Assembly: GCA_017532145.1 (NCBI GenBank)
Contig: JAFXJR010000110.1
Coordinates: forward strand, 1-41,950
Length of the DNA stretch: 41,950 nt
Source: Lachnospiraceae bacterium
GTDB lineage: Bacteria; Bacillota; Clostridia; Lachnospirales; Lachnospiraceae
Reading direction: 5' to 3'
Shown: in pieces, positions 33,107 to 41,950 of the stretch
Layout: the number at the start of each line of letters is the position of its first letter
How positions within the stretch are numbered: the first letter of the stretch is position 1
Position numbers and translations under genes: made by a program
Notes under the pieces: generated by a model
The model's database searches: none
Told to the model about the DNA's origin: nothing
What the model saw: only the letters and a program-made list of their open reading frames with translations

Positions 33107-34783
33107 TTATACCTTAGGCTTTTGTAACTGAAAATTCTGTACCAGACCAGACATAATCTCTGCCTGAGCACTCAATTCTTCGCAGGCTGCTGCATTTTCC
33201 TGAGCAATAGCAGCATTGGTTTGGACAACTGCAGAAATTTCATCAACATCGGCTACAATGTGTGCAACCTCCATTGTCTGATTATCTGACTCCCGGGCAA
33301 TTTTTTTTATCATATCCAGAATAATGGCAGAACTTTTTTCTACCTCATCAAAAGCATAACTGGCACTGTTTGTAATATCTTTGCCCTTTTCAATACAGGC
33401 TAAAGATTTTTCAATAAGTTCCGTAGTATGCTTTACCGCATCAGAGGATTCATTGGCTAGCTTTCCTATTTCATTCGCAACGACAGCAAAGCCTTTGCCA
33501 GCAGCACCAGCACGGGCAGATTCAATTGAAGCATTCAGTGCCAGAAGATTGGTTTCAGAAGCAATGGATTCTATTGTACCAATAATGTTTTTGATGCCTT
33601 CAGACATTTCAGCCAGTTCCTCGATGACAGAAACCAGATATTTCATATGCTGCTGGCTTCTGTCTACAGCAATTTCCGTCTCCCTGCCCAACTGATTTGC
33701 TTCCTGAGTATAGCTGGCATTGTGGTTAATCAATTCTTTCATCTTGCCTATACTCTGAGAAAGAGATTGAATACTGGAGGACTGTTCGGTAGCCCCATGT
33801 GCCAAATCCTCGGCATTGACAGACATTTCTTCAGCACCGGCTCCCACCTGTACAATAGATTCTTTCATCCGGTAGAGGGTAGCATTTAGTTGATTCTGAA
33901 AACTTTCAATGGTAGATTGAATATGATAAAAATCACCGATAAAAGTAATAGGACATTCACAGGTAAAATCACCCTTCGAAAAGTGGGACATCCCAAAATC
34001 GATGGCATTAATATAGTCTTTAATCAGTGATATGGAGGTATCCAGAGAATGTGCCAGTTCTCCTAACTCATTGTTAGTTTGCAGAGAAAAATCAATATTC
34101 AAATTTCCCCCACTGAGTTCATTGCATTTTTTGTTCAAATATTCGATAGGATGGATAATTTCCTGCTCCATAAAACGAAAAATCTTGATTAAAAACATAA
34201 TAATAGCCAATGCAGTCACTGTACAAATAGTAAGAGACATAATTCCATTTAGATTGACTATCCGATCTTTGTCCTGAATTTCAGCGGTTCTGCTTTCACT
34301 GGTAGAATCAATAATGGATATCAGAGAAGTCAGCTTATTAGAAAGTTCATATTTTAACAGATTGACAGCTTCAGTCTGTTCTTCTTTACTCCCTCTGTCC
34401 AAAGCGACAATATCTGCTCCCATCTGGTGAATTTCCTTGTGGAGAGGCTCAGCAGCATGAAAAAATTCCTGAAGCCTTTCGGAACTGCTGAACTCAATAC
34501 TGTAAAGATATTTGCCAAATTCGCACTTGGAGGCATCCAATTCTCCGGTAAATGCAGTATCATAATGGATAGCATCGCTTAAGGATGTTCGCCATTCATA
34601 ATGGGCAGTTTCATAAGCTAACATATCCGTCTGTTCCTGCATCAACTGAAATTGTTGATGGGAAAGAAAATCTCTATAAAGCAGATTAACAAGAAATACG
34701 ACCAGTAGAAGAATGGTTAGTCCGCCTATACAGATAAAGCGGGATTTAAATGAGTGTCTTACCGATTGTGCTGCCTGTTTCAT
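33107..34783 (-). CDS. Methyl-accepting chemotaxis protein with an extracellular CZB-like sensor
   Basis: The 558-residue receptor has TM1 (about 15-36), an external domain (37-185), TM2 (about 186-206), HAMP (207-262) and a signalling region with the conserved tip [35 protein letters not shown]. The external domain carries H61-Y-E-W64, C87-E-F-G90 and H115..H119, which matches the zinc-binding CZB pattern (His, Cys, His, His). CZB domains are usually cytoplasmic; here the order of helices places it outside. AGAGGAGA precedes the ATG. The only other chemotaxis gene in view is cheR at 18,563. Confidence 0.88.
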   Translation of the reverse strand: MKQAAQSVRHSFKSRFICIGGLTILLLVVFLVNLLYRDFLSHQQFQLMQEQTDMLAYETAHYEWRTSLSDAIHYDTAFTGELDASKCEFGKYLYSIEFSSSERLQEFFHAAEPLHKEIHQMGADIVALDRGSKEEQTEAVNLLKYELSNKLTSLISIIDSTSESRTAEIQDKDRIVNLNGIMSLTICTVTALAIIMFLIKIFRFMEQEIIHPIEYLNKKCNELSGGNLNIDFSLQTNNELGELAHSLDTSISLIKDYINAIDFGMSHFSKGDFTCECPITFIGDFYHIQSTIESFQNQLNATLYRMKESIVQVGAGAEEMSVNAEDLAHGATEQSSSIQSLSQSIGKMKELINHNASYTQEANQLGRETEIAVDRSQQHMKYLVSVIEELAEMSEGIKNIIGTIESIASETNLLALNASIESARAGAAGKGFAVVANEIGKLANESSDAVKHTTELIEKSLACIEKGKDITNSASYAFDEVEKSSAIILDMIKKIARESDNQTMEVAHIVADVDEISAVVQTNAAIAQENAAACEELSAQAEIMSGLVQNFQLQKPKV

Positions 34784-35018
34784 TAGGAAAATCTCCTCTC
34801 TTATATGTATTCCTTCTTATTTGATTAAATTATAAAATATATTTTGATAAAAAACAACAAAAATATAGAAAACCTTGAAGGAATAAAAGATAAAATTTTT
34901 ATCAAAATTTAATGATTATATTTAAAATTTCAGTGTATACTATATATATTTGAAACAGTCTTTGAAAAAAGATTGGACAATATTTTCAAGGATATCTGGC
35001 AGAAGGGGAGGTAAAAAG

Positions 35019-36482
35019 ATGGCAGTAACAGATGGGCTAAGCCCTAAAAAGGTATTCCAATATTTTGAAAAAATATGCAGTATTCCTCATGGTTCCGGCA
35101 ATATAGACAGGATGAGTGATTACCTGACCGACTTTGCTAGGGAAAGAAATTTATTCTGTATACAGGATGAATGGAAAAATGTGGTAATCATCAAGGAAGC
35201 CACACCAGGTTACGGAGAAGAACCTCCGATTATTCTGCAGGGACATATGGATATGGTGGCAGTAAAAAAGCCGGAAGCAAAGATAGATTTGACTCAGGAT
35301 GGATTGGAGCTTGCCATAGATGGAGACTGGCTGTTCGCCAAAGATACCAGTTTAGGCGGAGACGATGGAATAGCCATCGCTTATGCTTTGGCTATTCTGG
35401 ATAGCAAGGAGATTGCTCATCCCCGTCTGGAGGTGATTTTTACAGTAGATGAGGAAGTAGGGATGGAGGGAGCAATCAACCTGGAGGTTTCTATGCTACA
35501 GGGACGGCGAATGCTCAATCTGGACTCTGAGGAAGAGGGGATTCTTTTATCAGGATGTGCAGGTGGGGCAAGGGCGGATTGGTCTTTTTCTGTCCACAGA
35601 CAGCCCATGCAGGGAGAGGTGTATGCGTTGAAGGTAAAAGGTTTGGCAGGCGGTCATTCTGGTATGGAAATCCATAAGGGAAGAGGAAATGCCCTCTATC
35701 TGCTGGGACGTGTGCTGAATGAACTGTGTGAAGCTTTTCCTCTGACGGTAGCAGAACTGCAGGGGGGAGTAGCTGATAATGCTATTCCCAGAGAGGCCAA
35801 AGTACAGATGGTACTTGCCGGTCAGCAGGAGCAGAGACTAAAGCAGCAGGTGGAGAAGATAGAAGCGTTACTGCAGGAGGAATTAAGGAGCAGGGAACCA
35901 GATATGGTGTTGGAGTTGAAGAAGCTTCCAGAGCAAGAGGCTGACTGTCTGTTGCCGGAGGATATGAGAAAATTGGTAAATTTGCTGTTGGTAGCTCCTC
36001 ATGGAGTACAGGCGATGAGTGCAGAGATAGAAGGATTGGTGGAAACTTCCCTGAATTTGGGAGTAGTGAATCTGGAAAGAGAGAGGGTTGAATTTCGATT
36101 TTCAGTCAGAAGTTCTTTGGAGAGTGCAAAGAAAGATTTGCTTCAAAGGTTGGAGAGTCTGGCTGCTTTGGCAGGAGTGTCCTGTCAGGTAAAAGGAGAC
36201 TATCCCGGCTGGGCTTATCGTAAGGATTCTCCCTTCAGGCAGCTGGCAGTGGAGGTATACAGGCAACATTATGGACGGGAGCCTGTGATACAGGCGGTTC
36301 ATGCAGGTTTGGAATGTGGCATATTGGTAGGAAAGCTTCCTGGATTGGACTGTATCTCCATTGGACCAGATATGAAGGATATTCATACTACAGAGGAACG
36401 ACTGAGTATTTCTTCTACAGAAAGGGTATGGAGGTATATATTGGAAATACTAAAAAGAAAAACAGCAGAGAAAAAGGACTGA
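35019..36482 (+). CDS. pepD: Aminoacyl-histidine dipeptidase PepD (M20/M28-type)
   Basis: PepD hydrolyses Xaa-His dipeptides such as carnosine, using two metals. The metal and catalytic motifs are LQGHMDMVA (His76, Asp78), TSLGGDDGIA, DEEVGMEGA and the C-terminal IGPDMKDIHTTEERLSI. The lid domain contains LKVKGLAGGHSGMEIHKGRGNA. It has 487 residues, as usual for the family. ATG 35019 follows AAGGGGAGG; the frame is open upstream to 34950 without a site. An AT-rich leader with TATACT at about 34936 may hold the promoter. Confidence 0.94.
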   Translation: MAVTDGLSPKKVFQYFEKICSIPHGSGNIDRMSDYLTDFARERNLFCIQDEWKNVVIIKEATPGYGEEPPIILQGHMDMVAVKKPEAKIDLTQDGLELAIDGDWLFAKDTSLGGDDGIAIAYALAILDSKEIAHPRLEVIFTVDEEVGMEGAINLEVSMLQGRRMLNLDSEEEGILLSGCAGGARADWSFSVHRQPMQGEVYALKVKGLAGGHSGMEIHKGRGNALYLLGRVLNELCEAFPLTVAELQGGVADNAIPREAKVQMVLAGQQEQRLKQQVEKIEALLQEELRSREPDMVLELKKLPEQEADCLLPEDMRKLVNLLLVAPHGVQAMSAEIEGLVETSLNLGVVNLERERVEFRFSVRSSLESAKKDLLQRLESLAALAGVSCQVKGDYPGWAYRKDSPFRQLAVEVYRQHYGREPVIQAVHAGLECGILVGKLPGLDCISIGPDMKDIHTTEERLSISSTERVWRYILEILKRKTAEKKD

Positions 36483-36511
36483 ATAGTCCTGAGAGGAGTG
36501 AATATATATTC

Positions 36512-37687
36512 ATGGATTTAAATGCAGGTAATATGAAAAAAATAAAGCGATTGATTCTGTTTACGGCAGTAGTCTGTCTGATTGTGATTAAGATTGAGGT
36601 AGTGCTAAAAAGTGGTACGTTTTTACTGGAAATGACAAAGCCTTTTTTGATAGGAGCAGCGATTGCCTTTGTCCTCAATATTCCGATGAGTGCTATTGAG
36701 AAGCGACTATTTGCCAGAAGGCAAAATTTCAGATATGAAGGAATGAAGCGTCCTGTCAGTATTCTGCTTGCTTTAATTGCCATTGTACTAGTGTTTGTAT
36801 TGGGGGTTATGATAGTAGTTCCTCAAATTAGTAAGACAATGGGAGATTTGGGAAATAAGATTCCTCAGTTTCTGGTAAATGCTCAGATGTATCTGGAACA
36901 AACATTTGCTTCTCAGCCCCAGTTGCTTGCTCTGTTGGAAAAGTTTGATCCAAGTAAGATAGACTGGGAATCCATGTTGAATAGTGTAGTGAATTTTATG
37001 CAAAGTGGACTTACCAGTGTCCTTACATCAACAGTAACAGTAGCCTCCGGTATTATTAATGGAGTAATGAATATATTTATTTCCCTAATCTTTTCTCTCT
37101 ATATTCTGGCACAGAAGGAAAAGCTGGGAGAACAGGCAAAACGGCTGCTTCATGCCTATTGTCCAGATAATCTCTATTGCCAGATACTTAAGATTGCTTC
37201 TTTGGCCAACAGAAATTTTGCCAACTTTATTACAGGACAGTGTACTGAGGCAATTATCTTAGGATCTATGTTTGTTATTAGTATGAGTATTTTTGGATTT
37301 CCCTATGCAGTTTTGGTGGGTGTGTTGATTGCCTTTACTGCTTTGATACCTATTGTAGGAGCTTTTATTGGATGTTTTATTGGGGCTTTTCTGATTATGG
37401 TAGATGATCCGATGAAGGCACTCTGGTTTCTGGTATTGTTTATTATTTTGCAGCAGTTGGAGGGAAACCTGATTTATCCGCATGTGGTAGGAAATTCTGT
37501 GGGACTGCCTTCTATCTGGGTGTTAGTCGCTGTGACAATAGGAGGAAGTCTGATGGGTGTGGGAGGAATGCTGATATTTATTCCTCTTGTTTCCACAGTC
37601 TATACTTTGGTTAAGGAGGATGTGAATAAGAAAAACGGCAAAAAAGAAGAGGAAAAAAGAAGAAACCAAAGAGAAAATAAAAATTAA
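36512..37687 (+). CDS. AI-2E family transporter (PerM/YdiK-like)
   Basis: The 391-residue product has about eight hydrophobic helices in the AI-2E family pattern: two near the N-terminus (IKRLILFTAVVCLIVIKIEVV; LIGAAIAFVLNIPMSAIEKR), then PVSILLALIAIVLVFVLGV, a central soluble segment (PQISKTMGDLGNKIPQFL), and C-terminal helices with LEGNLIYPHVVGNSVGLPSIWVL. Family members export various small molecules or ions; AI-2 export is shown only for a few. The start could be ATG 36512 (GAGAGGAG upstream) or 36533. The basic tail is Lys/Glu-rich. Confidence 0.9.
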   Translation: MDLNAGNMKKIKRLILFTAVVCLIVIKIEVVLKSGTFLLEMTKPFLIGAAIAFVLNIPMSAIEKRLFARRQNFRYEGMKRPVSILLALIAIVLVFVLGVMIVVPQISKTMGDLGNKIPQFLVNAQMYLEQTFASQPQLLALLEKFDPSKIDWESMLNSVVNFMQSGLTSVLTSTVTVASGIINGVMNIFISLIFSLYILAQKEKLGEQAKRLLHAYCPDNLYCQILKIASLANRNFANFITGQCTEAIILGSMFVISMSIFGFPYAVLVGVLIAFTALIPIVGAFIGCFIGAFLIMVDDPMKALWFLVLFIILQQLEGNLIYPHVVGNSVGLPSIWVLVAVTIGGSLMGVGGMLIFIPLVSTVYTLVKEDVNKKNGKKEEEKRRNQRENKN

Positions 37688-37696
37688 AAAATATAC

Positions 37697-37725
37697 TTGA
37701 CTTTTGAAAAAAATACCTATATAAT
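37697..37725 (+). promoter_or_regulatory. Strong sigma-A promoter of tRNA-Pro
   Basis: TTGACT (37697-37702), an exact 17-bp spacer and TATAAT (37720-37725), 13 bp before the tRNA. Confidence 0.9.
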
Positions 37726-37738
37726 AATACTTGTGCTT

Positions 37739-37811
37739 CGGGGTGTGGCTCAGGTGGTAGAGCGCTACTTTAGGGAAGTAGAGGCCGCAAGTTCAAGTCT
37801 TGTCACTCCGA
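37739..37811 (+). tRNA. tRNA-Pro (anticodon AGG)
   Basis: The acceptor is CGGGGTG/CACTCCG (one G-T), the anticodon stem CTACT/AGTAG encloses loop TTAGGGA, giving AGG with G37, and the T arm is GCAAG-TTCAAGT-CTTGT. Discriminator A. CCA is not encoded. The CGG start and G37 fit bacterial tRNA-Pro. Confidence 0.93.
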
Positions 37812-37816
37812 TAGAA

Positions 37817-37846
37817 AAATCCGCAATGTTTATTGCGGATTTTTTT
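37817..37846 (+). terminator. Rho-independent terminator after tRNA-Pro
   Basis: AATCCGCAAT-GTTT-ATTGCGGATT followed by T7, directly after the tRNA. Confidence 0.93.
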
Positions 37847-37902
37847 GTATCATGGAATTTATAGGTAACATTGTATTTACTTAAAGGAAAGGGAAGTAGT
37901 CG

Positions 37903-38193
37903 GTGATTGAAAAGAAAAAGTTTCAACTGCTTAACTGTATTAAAAAAGAAGAATATACTGGCAGCATGGAAGGAATGCGGTATATGCTGAAAAAAAAGAA
38001 GGGTGGGGAAGAAGAACAGCTGGAGGTGATTATCTGGCCGGAACCGTTTGGCTATGCCAAGACTTCGGAGCAGGATAAGCAGAGGAAAGTGTTTGGATTG
38101 AATCATGAAGGATTGGGACAGGCAGTAGACTGGCTGAATGAACAGCTGATACAGCAGCAGGAACTATGGGAAAGTGGAAAAAGGAAGGGATAA
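37903..38193 (+). CDS. Conserved-type hypothetical protein
   Basis: This 96-residue basic/acidic soluble protein includes CIKKEEYTGSMEGMRYML, LEVIIWPEPFGYAKT and a C-terminal helix (LGQAVDWLNEQLIQQQELW). The family is not recognised by me, but the codon usage and ribosome site (AAAGGAAAGGGAAG before GTG 37903) look genuine. The HAD phosphatase follows 8 bp after its stop, so the two form an operon. Confidence 0.7.
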   Translation: MIEKKKFQLLNCIKKEEYTGSMEGMRYMLKKKKGGEEEQLEVIIWPEPFGYAKTSEQDKQRKVFGLNHEGLGQAVDWLNEQLIQQQELWESGKRKG

Positions 38194-38201
38194 GCGAAGG
38201 A

Positions 38202-39053
38202 ATGCCGAAAATTAAGTGTATTGCTCTGGATTTGGATGGAACTCTGTTAGATAGTCAGGGCAGACTTTCAAAAGGAAACAGACAGGCTTTGGAAGAAGTG
38301 ATAAAAAAGGGAATCCATGTAATAATTGCCAGTGGAAGAGCTTTTTCTACATTGCCCCAGGAGATAAGAGAATTTCCAGGAATTGAATATGTGATTACCA
38401 GCAATGGAGCTGCCATGTATCATCTTCCTTCCGGCAACTGTCTAAAGCAGGTCTGTCTGGAAGCTACAGATGTAGAAGCTATACTGGAAGCTATTGCACA
38501 GGAACCGGTAGGCTGTGAGGCTTTTATTGAGGGAAAGGCTTATGCAGGGAAGGAATATTTTGATTATCCTCTGACCTTTGGAGGAACGCCCAGAACAGCC
38601 GATTATATCAGAAGCACCAGACATCGGGTGGAGGATATTCGAAAGTTTATTTTTGAAAATAAAAGTAGATTGGACAGTATAGATGTAGTGACAGGGCAGA
38701 AGGAAATAAAGAAACGAATCAGGGAAAAGGTAAAACCAGTGACGAAATCGGTCTATCTTACCGGTGCTTCGCCCTGGTTGCTGGAGATATCCCATAGTCA
38801 GGCAGGGAAGCATCAGGGGCTGCATTTTTTATTAACAGAGCTTGGATTATCGGCAAAAGAGCTGGCAGCTTTTGGAGATGGAGAAAATGATATGGATATG
38901 CTAAGCTATGCCGGTTATGGAATCGCGATGGAAAATGCGGTTTTATCCTGTAAGGAAGTGGCTGATAAGGTAACAAAGTGTCAGGATGAAGATGGTGTAG
39001 CCTATGGATTGAGAGAGATTTTAAAGATAATTTCCAAGAAGATAATTATATAA
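38202..39053 (+). CDS. HAD-superfamily Cof-type phosphatase
   Basis: Motif I is ALDLDGTLLDSQG (nucleophile and acid Asp), motif II is VIIASGRAF and motif IV is AAFGDGENDMDML, enclosing a C2-type cap. The 283 residues match Cof/YkrA-like phosphatases, which dephosphorylate sugar phosphates or cofactors. ATG 38202 is the usual family start; an in-frame ATG at 38166 lies inside the previous gene. AAGGAAGGG in the previous gene serves as the site. Confidence 0.92.
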   Translation: MPKIKCIALDLDGTLLDSQGRLSKGNRQALEEVIKKGIHVIIASGRAFSTLPQEIREFPGIEYVITSNGAAMYHLPSGNCLKQVCLEATDVEAILEAIAQEPVGCEAFIEGKAYAGKEYFDYPLTFGGTPRTADYIRSTRHRVEDIRKFIFENKSRLDSIDVVTGQKEIKKRIREKVKPVTKSVYLTGASPWLLEISHSQAGKHQGLHFLLTELGLSAKELAAFGDGENDMDMLSYAGYGIAMENAVLSCKEVADKVTKCQDEDGVAYGLREILKIISKKIII

Positions 39054-39071
39054 ATGGGAAGGTGCAGAAGA

Positions 39072-39512
39072 ATGAATAGCACAATCAGAGAAATGTTGGA
39101 GAAAGACAGAAAATATGTTGTTGAAATGATGAAAATCTTCTATGCTTCTCCGGCAGTACTGAGTAATGGGTCAGAGGAGATTTTCAAAAAAGATATAGAT
39201 AATTGCATTGGGGAATGTGCATACATTGAAGGATATATTTTTGAAAATACAGAAGATATACAAGGGTACGCTATGGTAGCAAAAAGCTTTTCTACAGAAT
39301 TTGGTAAACCTTGTATATGGATTGAAGATATTTATATTAAAGATAAATACAGGGGATTAGGGATAGCAAGTCTTTTCCTGCATTATATTGAGGAGAAATA
39401 TCCAAATTCCATATTTCGCTTGGAGGTGGAGGCAGAAAACGAAAGAGCAGTCAAGGTATATAAAAAGTGTGGTTATCAAATTTTGCCCTATATGGAAATG
39501 AAAAAGCAGTAA
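39072..39512 (+). CDS. GNAT-family N-acetyltransferase
   Basis: The 146-residue product shows the GNAT core: IWIEDIYIKDKYRGLGIASLFLHYIEE with the acetyl-CoA loop R-G-L-G-I-A, then FRLEVEAENERAVKVYKKCGYQ. ATG 39072 has GGGAAGG upstream; ATG 39054 is in frame. The substrate is unknown. It lies 18 bp after the HAD gene. Confidence 0.9.
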   Translation: MNSTIREMLEKDRKYVVEMMKIFYASPAVLSNGSEEIFKKDIDNCIGECAYIEGYIFENTEDIQGYAMVAKSFSTEFGKPCIWIEDIYIKDKYRGLGIASLFLHYIEEKYPNSIFRLEVEAENERAVKVYKKCGYQILPYMEMKKQ

Positions 39513-39670
39513 AGCAGATATCTGCTATTTAATAGAAAATGGTGTTGAAACATGAAGGTGAAAGACGGTGAAAAAAGAAAGGATAAGAAAAAGAAGATAA
39601 TATAGTAGGAAAAGCTGAGGAGACCGTTTGGTTCTGAATGTAGAAAATGGAAATAGAGAGAGGCAGTAGA

Positions 39671-41056
39671 ATGGATAAGAGGAAAAAAATTTCTCAGACA
39701 AATAGACAAAAAAATAAGGATTATGAGAAGCCAAGAGACACAGATAAAAAATATACCAGTCAGTACACAGGGATGAAAGAGCATAAGAAGATAAATAAAA
39801 TTTCGGATTTAAAGAAGGAGAAGGAATCAAAGTCTGTTAAGGAATGCAGACAGAAACGAACAAGCGATGATAGAATTTATCAGGAGCGAAGAGCCGCTGT
39901 AAAAAAGGGAAGAAAATTCTGCCATGCTTTTGGGGAGTGTGGAGGCTGCCAGATGCTGCATTTACCCTATTCAGAGCAATTATTATTAAAAGAGAAAACG
40001 GTAGTACAGCTTTTAGCACCTTATGTAAAGCTGGAGGGAATCATAGGGATGGAGCAGCCGGAGCATTACCGAAATAAGGTAAACGCTGCATTTACTCATG
40101 ACAGACAGGGAAATCCTCTTTCTGGAGTCTATAAGGAGGGTACCCATTATATTATTCCCATAGAAAAATGTCTGTTGGAGGATGAGAGGGCGGATGAAAT
40201 TATCGGAACTATCCGCCAGTTATTACCTTCCTTTAAGATAAAAACATATGATGAGGATACAGGCTATGGGCTGTTGAGATATGTAATGGTAAGAGTAGCA
40301 CGTGCTACAGGACAGATTATGGTAGTTTTGGTATTGTCTTCTCCGGTTTTACCATCTAAGAATAATTTGGTAAAAGCTCTTTTAAAAAAACAGCCGGATA
40401 TTACAACCATTGTTATCAATGTAAATGATAGAAAAACCAGTATGGTACTGGGAGAAAAAGAACAGGTGATATATGGCAAGGGCTACATTGAGGATGAACT
40501 TTGTGGGTTACGTTTTAAAATTTCTCCCAAATCTTTCTATCAGGTCAACCATATGCAAACGCAAAAGCTATATCAAAAGGCAGTAGAATATGCAGGATTA
40601 ACCGGAAAGGAAACAGTATTGGATGCCTATTGCGGCATAGGAACGATAGGCATGATTGCAGCTGCTCATGCCAAGCAGGTAATTGGTGTGGAATTAAATA
40701 AAGATGCGGTAAGGGATGCTGTAGTTAATGCCAGAAATAATCATATTAAAAATATAGATTTTTATCAGAAGGATGCCGGAGAATTTATGCACCAGCTGGC
40801 AGACCAGGGAAAGAAGATTGACATAGTCTTTATGGATCCGCCCAGAAGTGGAAGTGACGAGGTATTTTTGGAGGCGTTGGTGGCGCTTAGACCTGAACGG
40901 GTGGTATATGTGTCCTGTAATCCGGAGACGTTGGCAAGGGATTTGGGATATTTGAAGAAAAAAGGATATCGCGGAGTGAAAGGAAGTTGTGTGGATATGT
41001 TTCCGTTTGCAGAGCATGTGGAGACGGTAGTTTTGATGTCACGAAAAGAAAAATAA
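39671..41056 (+). CDS. rlmD: 23S rRNA (uracil-C5)-methyltransferase, RlmD/TrmA family
   Basis: This enzyme methylates a uridine of rRNA (U1939 in E. coli RlmD) using S-adenosylmethionine. A Lys-rich N-terminal extension (about 75 residues) replaces the usual TRAM domain. Then come the 4Fe-4S motif CHAFGECGGCQML plus the distal EKC, the SAM motif VLDAYCGIGTIGM, VFMDPPRSGSDE and the catalytic YVSCNPETLARDL. ATG 39671 follows GAGAGAGG. Because the TRAM domain is absent and paralogues exist in Firmicutes (RlmCD), the exact position methylated is uncertain. Confidence 0.85.
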   Translation: MDKRKKISQTNRQKNKDYEKPRDTDKKYTSQYTGMKEHKKINKISDLKKEKESKSVKECRQKRTSDDRIYQERRAAVKKGRKFCHAFGECGGCQMLHLPYSEQLLLKEKTVVQLLAPYVKLEGIIGMEQPEHYRNKVNAAFTHDRQGNPLSGVYKEGTHYIIPIEKCLLEDERADEIIGTIRQLLPSFKIKTYDEDTGYGLLRYVMVRVARATGQIMVVLVLSSPVLPSKNNLVKALLKKQPDITTIVINVNDRKTSMVLGEKEQVIYGKGYIEDELCGLRFKISPKSFYQVNHMQTQKLYQKAVEYAGLTGKETVLDAYCGIGTIGMIAAAHAKQVIGVELNKDAVRDAVVNARNNHIKNIDFYQKDAGEFMHQLADQGKKIDIVFMDPPRSGSDEVFLEALVALRPERVVYVSCNPETLARDLGYLKKKGYRGVKGSCVDMFPFAEHVETVVLMSRKEK

Positions 41057-41180
41057 AAAGTGTAAAAAACGTTTGTTTTACAGGCTTTCAAGCAAGGCGA
41101 TATATTCTGTGTTTGCTAATTGGCAGTCACGAGATGGGGGGGGAATTTATTCTACTAGAATGTACACCACTTTACAACTT

Positions 41181-41950
41181 TTAAAAATAGTACCCCTGTT
41201 GCTGAATCACCAGTTTTAAAGCATTGATTAGCCTGTTTGATTTTATATGGCTTTCGATATTTTTCACGAAATGGGCATAAAATACCTGTTCCCGTATCTG
41301 ACTGCTTAACGCAAATCGGAATTCCTGTACACTTTTATCCTGATATTCTGAAAATGCAGCATCCTGATAAGGCAGTATTTTCATGGCACAATAAGAAATG
41401 TTGATCAAATTTACCAGCATCTCTATTCCGTTTTTGCTCCGCACCATATAACGGCATAGCGACCAGAATGTTTTATGTTCGTCGTCACTCACTTCCATAT
41501 TCCACCGGAATCCATATAAGAACAGTGGAATATACGGCATCCATCTGTATCCAGTCTGATTTAAAGGAGCTTTTTCCTGCCAGGCACAGAACAGGGAAAT
41601 CTGCTCCGGGAAAACTGTGCTGAAGAACAGCCGCCTGGAACTGCCTTTCTTTTCTGTGCAGGTAACAAAAGCAAGTACTTCACGTTCGCCGAACAGATGG
41701 GAAAGGACATGACGCACTCCGGTGTAATCATCACTGTTTTTTTCGTCAGAAAGAGAGAAATCGTCTTCTATGGACAGGCGTTTTCCGTATTTTGCAGGAC
41801 GTCCCCTCTTTCCCGTTTTTTTCGGTGCAAGGTCATAAATGACAGAATCATTTCTTGCGTTGCAGATGATATCAAGGTTTTCCTCTTCATCAACAACACG
41901 CAGCAGATTCTTTTTGGCATACCAGCTGTCACACAGCAGAATGACCTTTC
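41181..41950 (-). CDS. DDE transposase, C-terminal part (runs off the window)
   Basis: The minus-strand frame is open to the window edge. It starts KVILLCDSWYAKKNLLRVVD, with the Asp of a DSWY catalytic motif, continues through KKTGKRGRPAKYGKRLS, and ends with WNMEVSDDEHKTFW and a Cys-free C-terminus. The Glu in WNMEV is the probable third catalytic residue. This is an IS4/IS701-type transposase but of a different subgroup from the broken one at 5,359. At least 256 codons are intact. Its 3' flank (41057-41180) contains a G8 run at 41136-41143; the inverted repeat could not be fixed. Confidence 0.85.
   Translation of the reverse strand, partial: KVILLCDSWYAKKNLLRVVDEEENLDIICNARNDSVIYDLAPKKTGKRGRPAKYGKRLSIEDDFSLSDEKNSDDYTGVRHVLSHLFGEREVLAFVTCTEKKGSSRRLFFSTVFPEQISLFCAWQEKAPLNQTGYRWMPYIPLFLYGFRWNMEVSDDEHKTFWSLCRYMVRSKNGIEMLVNLINISYCAMKILPYQDAAFSEYQDKSVQEFRFALSSQIREQVFYAHFVKNIESHIKSNRLINALKLVIQQQGYYF

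Noticed and set aside
14391-41080. 17-nt identity TGTAAAAAACGTTTGTT at about 14391 and 41061
   Set aside because: In AT-rich DNA of this size one such match can arise by chance. The two sites share nothing further.
41136-41143. G8 tract as a phase-variation switch
   Set aside because: It lies between genes, outside any frame or recognisable promoter spacer.

Overview
The window looks like a chromosomal segment from a low-GC Firmicute of the class Clostridia, most likely a Lachnospiraceae species. The reasons are strong AGGAGG-type ribosome binding sites, a complete rnfCDGEAB operon, an ispH gene overlapping a four-S1-domain rpsA, and a background of conserved Lachnospiraceae-type proteins. 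Genus cannot be fixed from sequence reading alone.

Layout. 1-5,150: an HPr-like protein, tRNA-Gly(CCC), rluF, ligA, a frameshifted metA, and two small immunity-like genes, the first broken by an in-frame TAG. 5,360-8,420: mobile debris, namely a decayed IS701/IS4-like transposase, a scrap of TnpB, an Rpn-family nuclease/transposase between direct repeats, a pseudoknotted RNA-like structure and an IS200/IS605-type end hairpin. 8,170-13,165: a same-strand run of small accessory genes (DUF5808, membrane proteins, a frameshifted DUF2974/lipase-like protein, acidic immunity-like proteins). 13,480-19,340: an RpiR regulator, a BaiN/HI0933-type flavoprotein, cmk, ispH, rpsA and cheR. 19,530-20,667: a YprB-like exonuclease-fold protein on the minus strand. 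20,670-21,357: a dense cluster of dispersed repeats. 21,358-27,408: the Rnf complex (ferredoxin:NAD+ oxidoreductase coupled to ion pumping), with apbE convergent. ApbE is the FMN transferase that covalently flavinylates RnfD and RnfG. 27,600-30,836: a membrane-anchored GH25-like protein, a two-AP2-domain protein and a SleB-type hydrolase. 31,220-41,056: thrC (frameshifted), a small membrane protein, a chemoreceptor, pepD, an AI-2E family permease, tRNA-Pro(AGG), a HAD phosphatase, a GNAT acetyltransferase and an RlmD-like rRNA methyltransferase. 41,181-end: a transposase running off the window.

Most notable signals. (1) Two homologous structured leader RNAs, one upstream of the AP2 protein (minus strand) and one upstream of thrC (plus strand). 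Each sits behind its own promoter, and several stems are preserved by compensatory changes; I could not match them to a riboswitch class I know. (2) Three families of dispersed palindromic repeats (called R1, R2 and R3 here). One R1 copy encodes the C-terminus of YprB, and one R3 copy supplies the stop codons of both rnfB and apbE. (3) A pseudoknotted RNA-like element amid IS605 debris. (4) The immunity-like gene island. (5) Three conserved genes (metA, the DUF2974 gene, thrC) each carrying one apparent single-base deletion at a short homopolymer, which suggests either assembly error or real decay.
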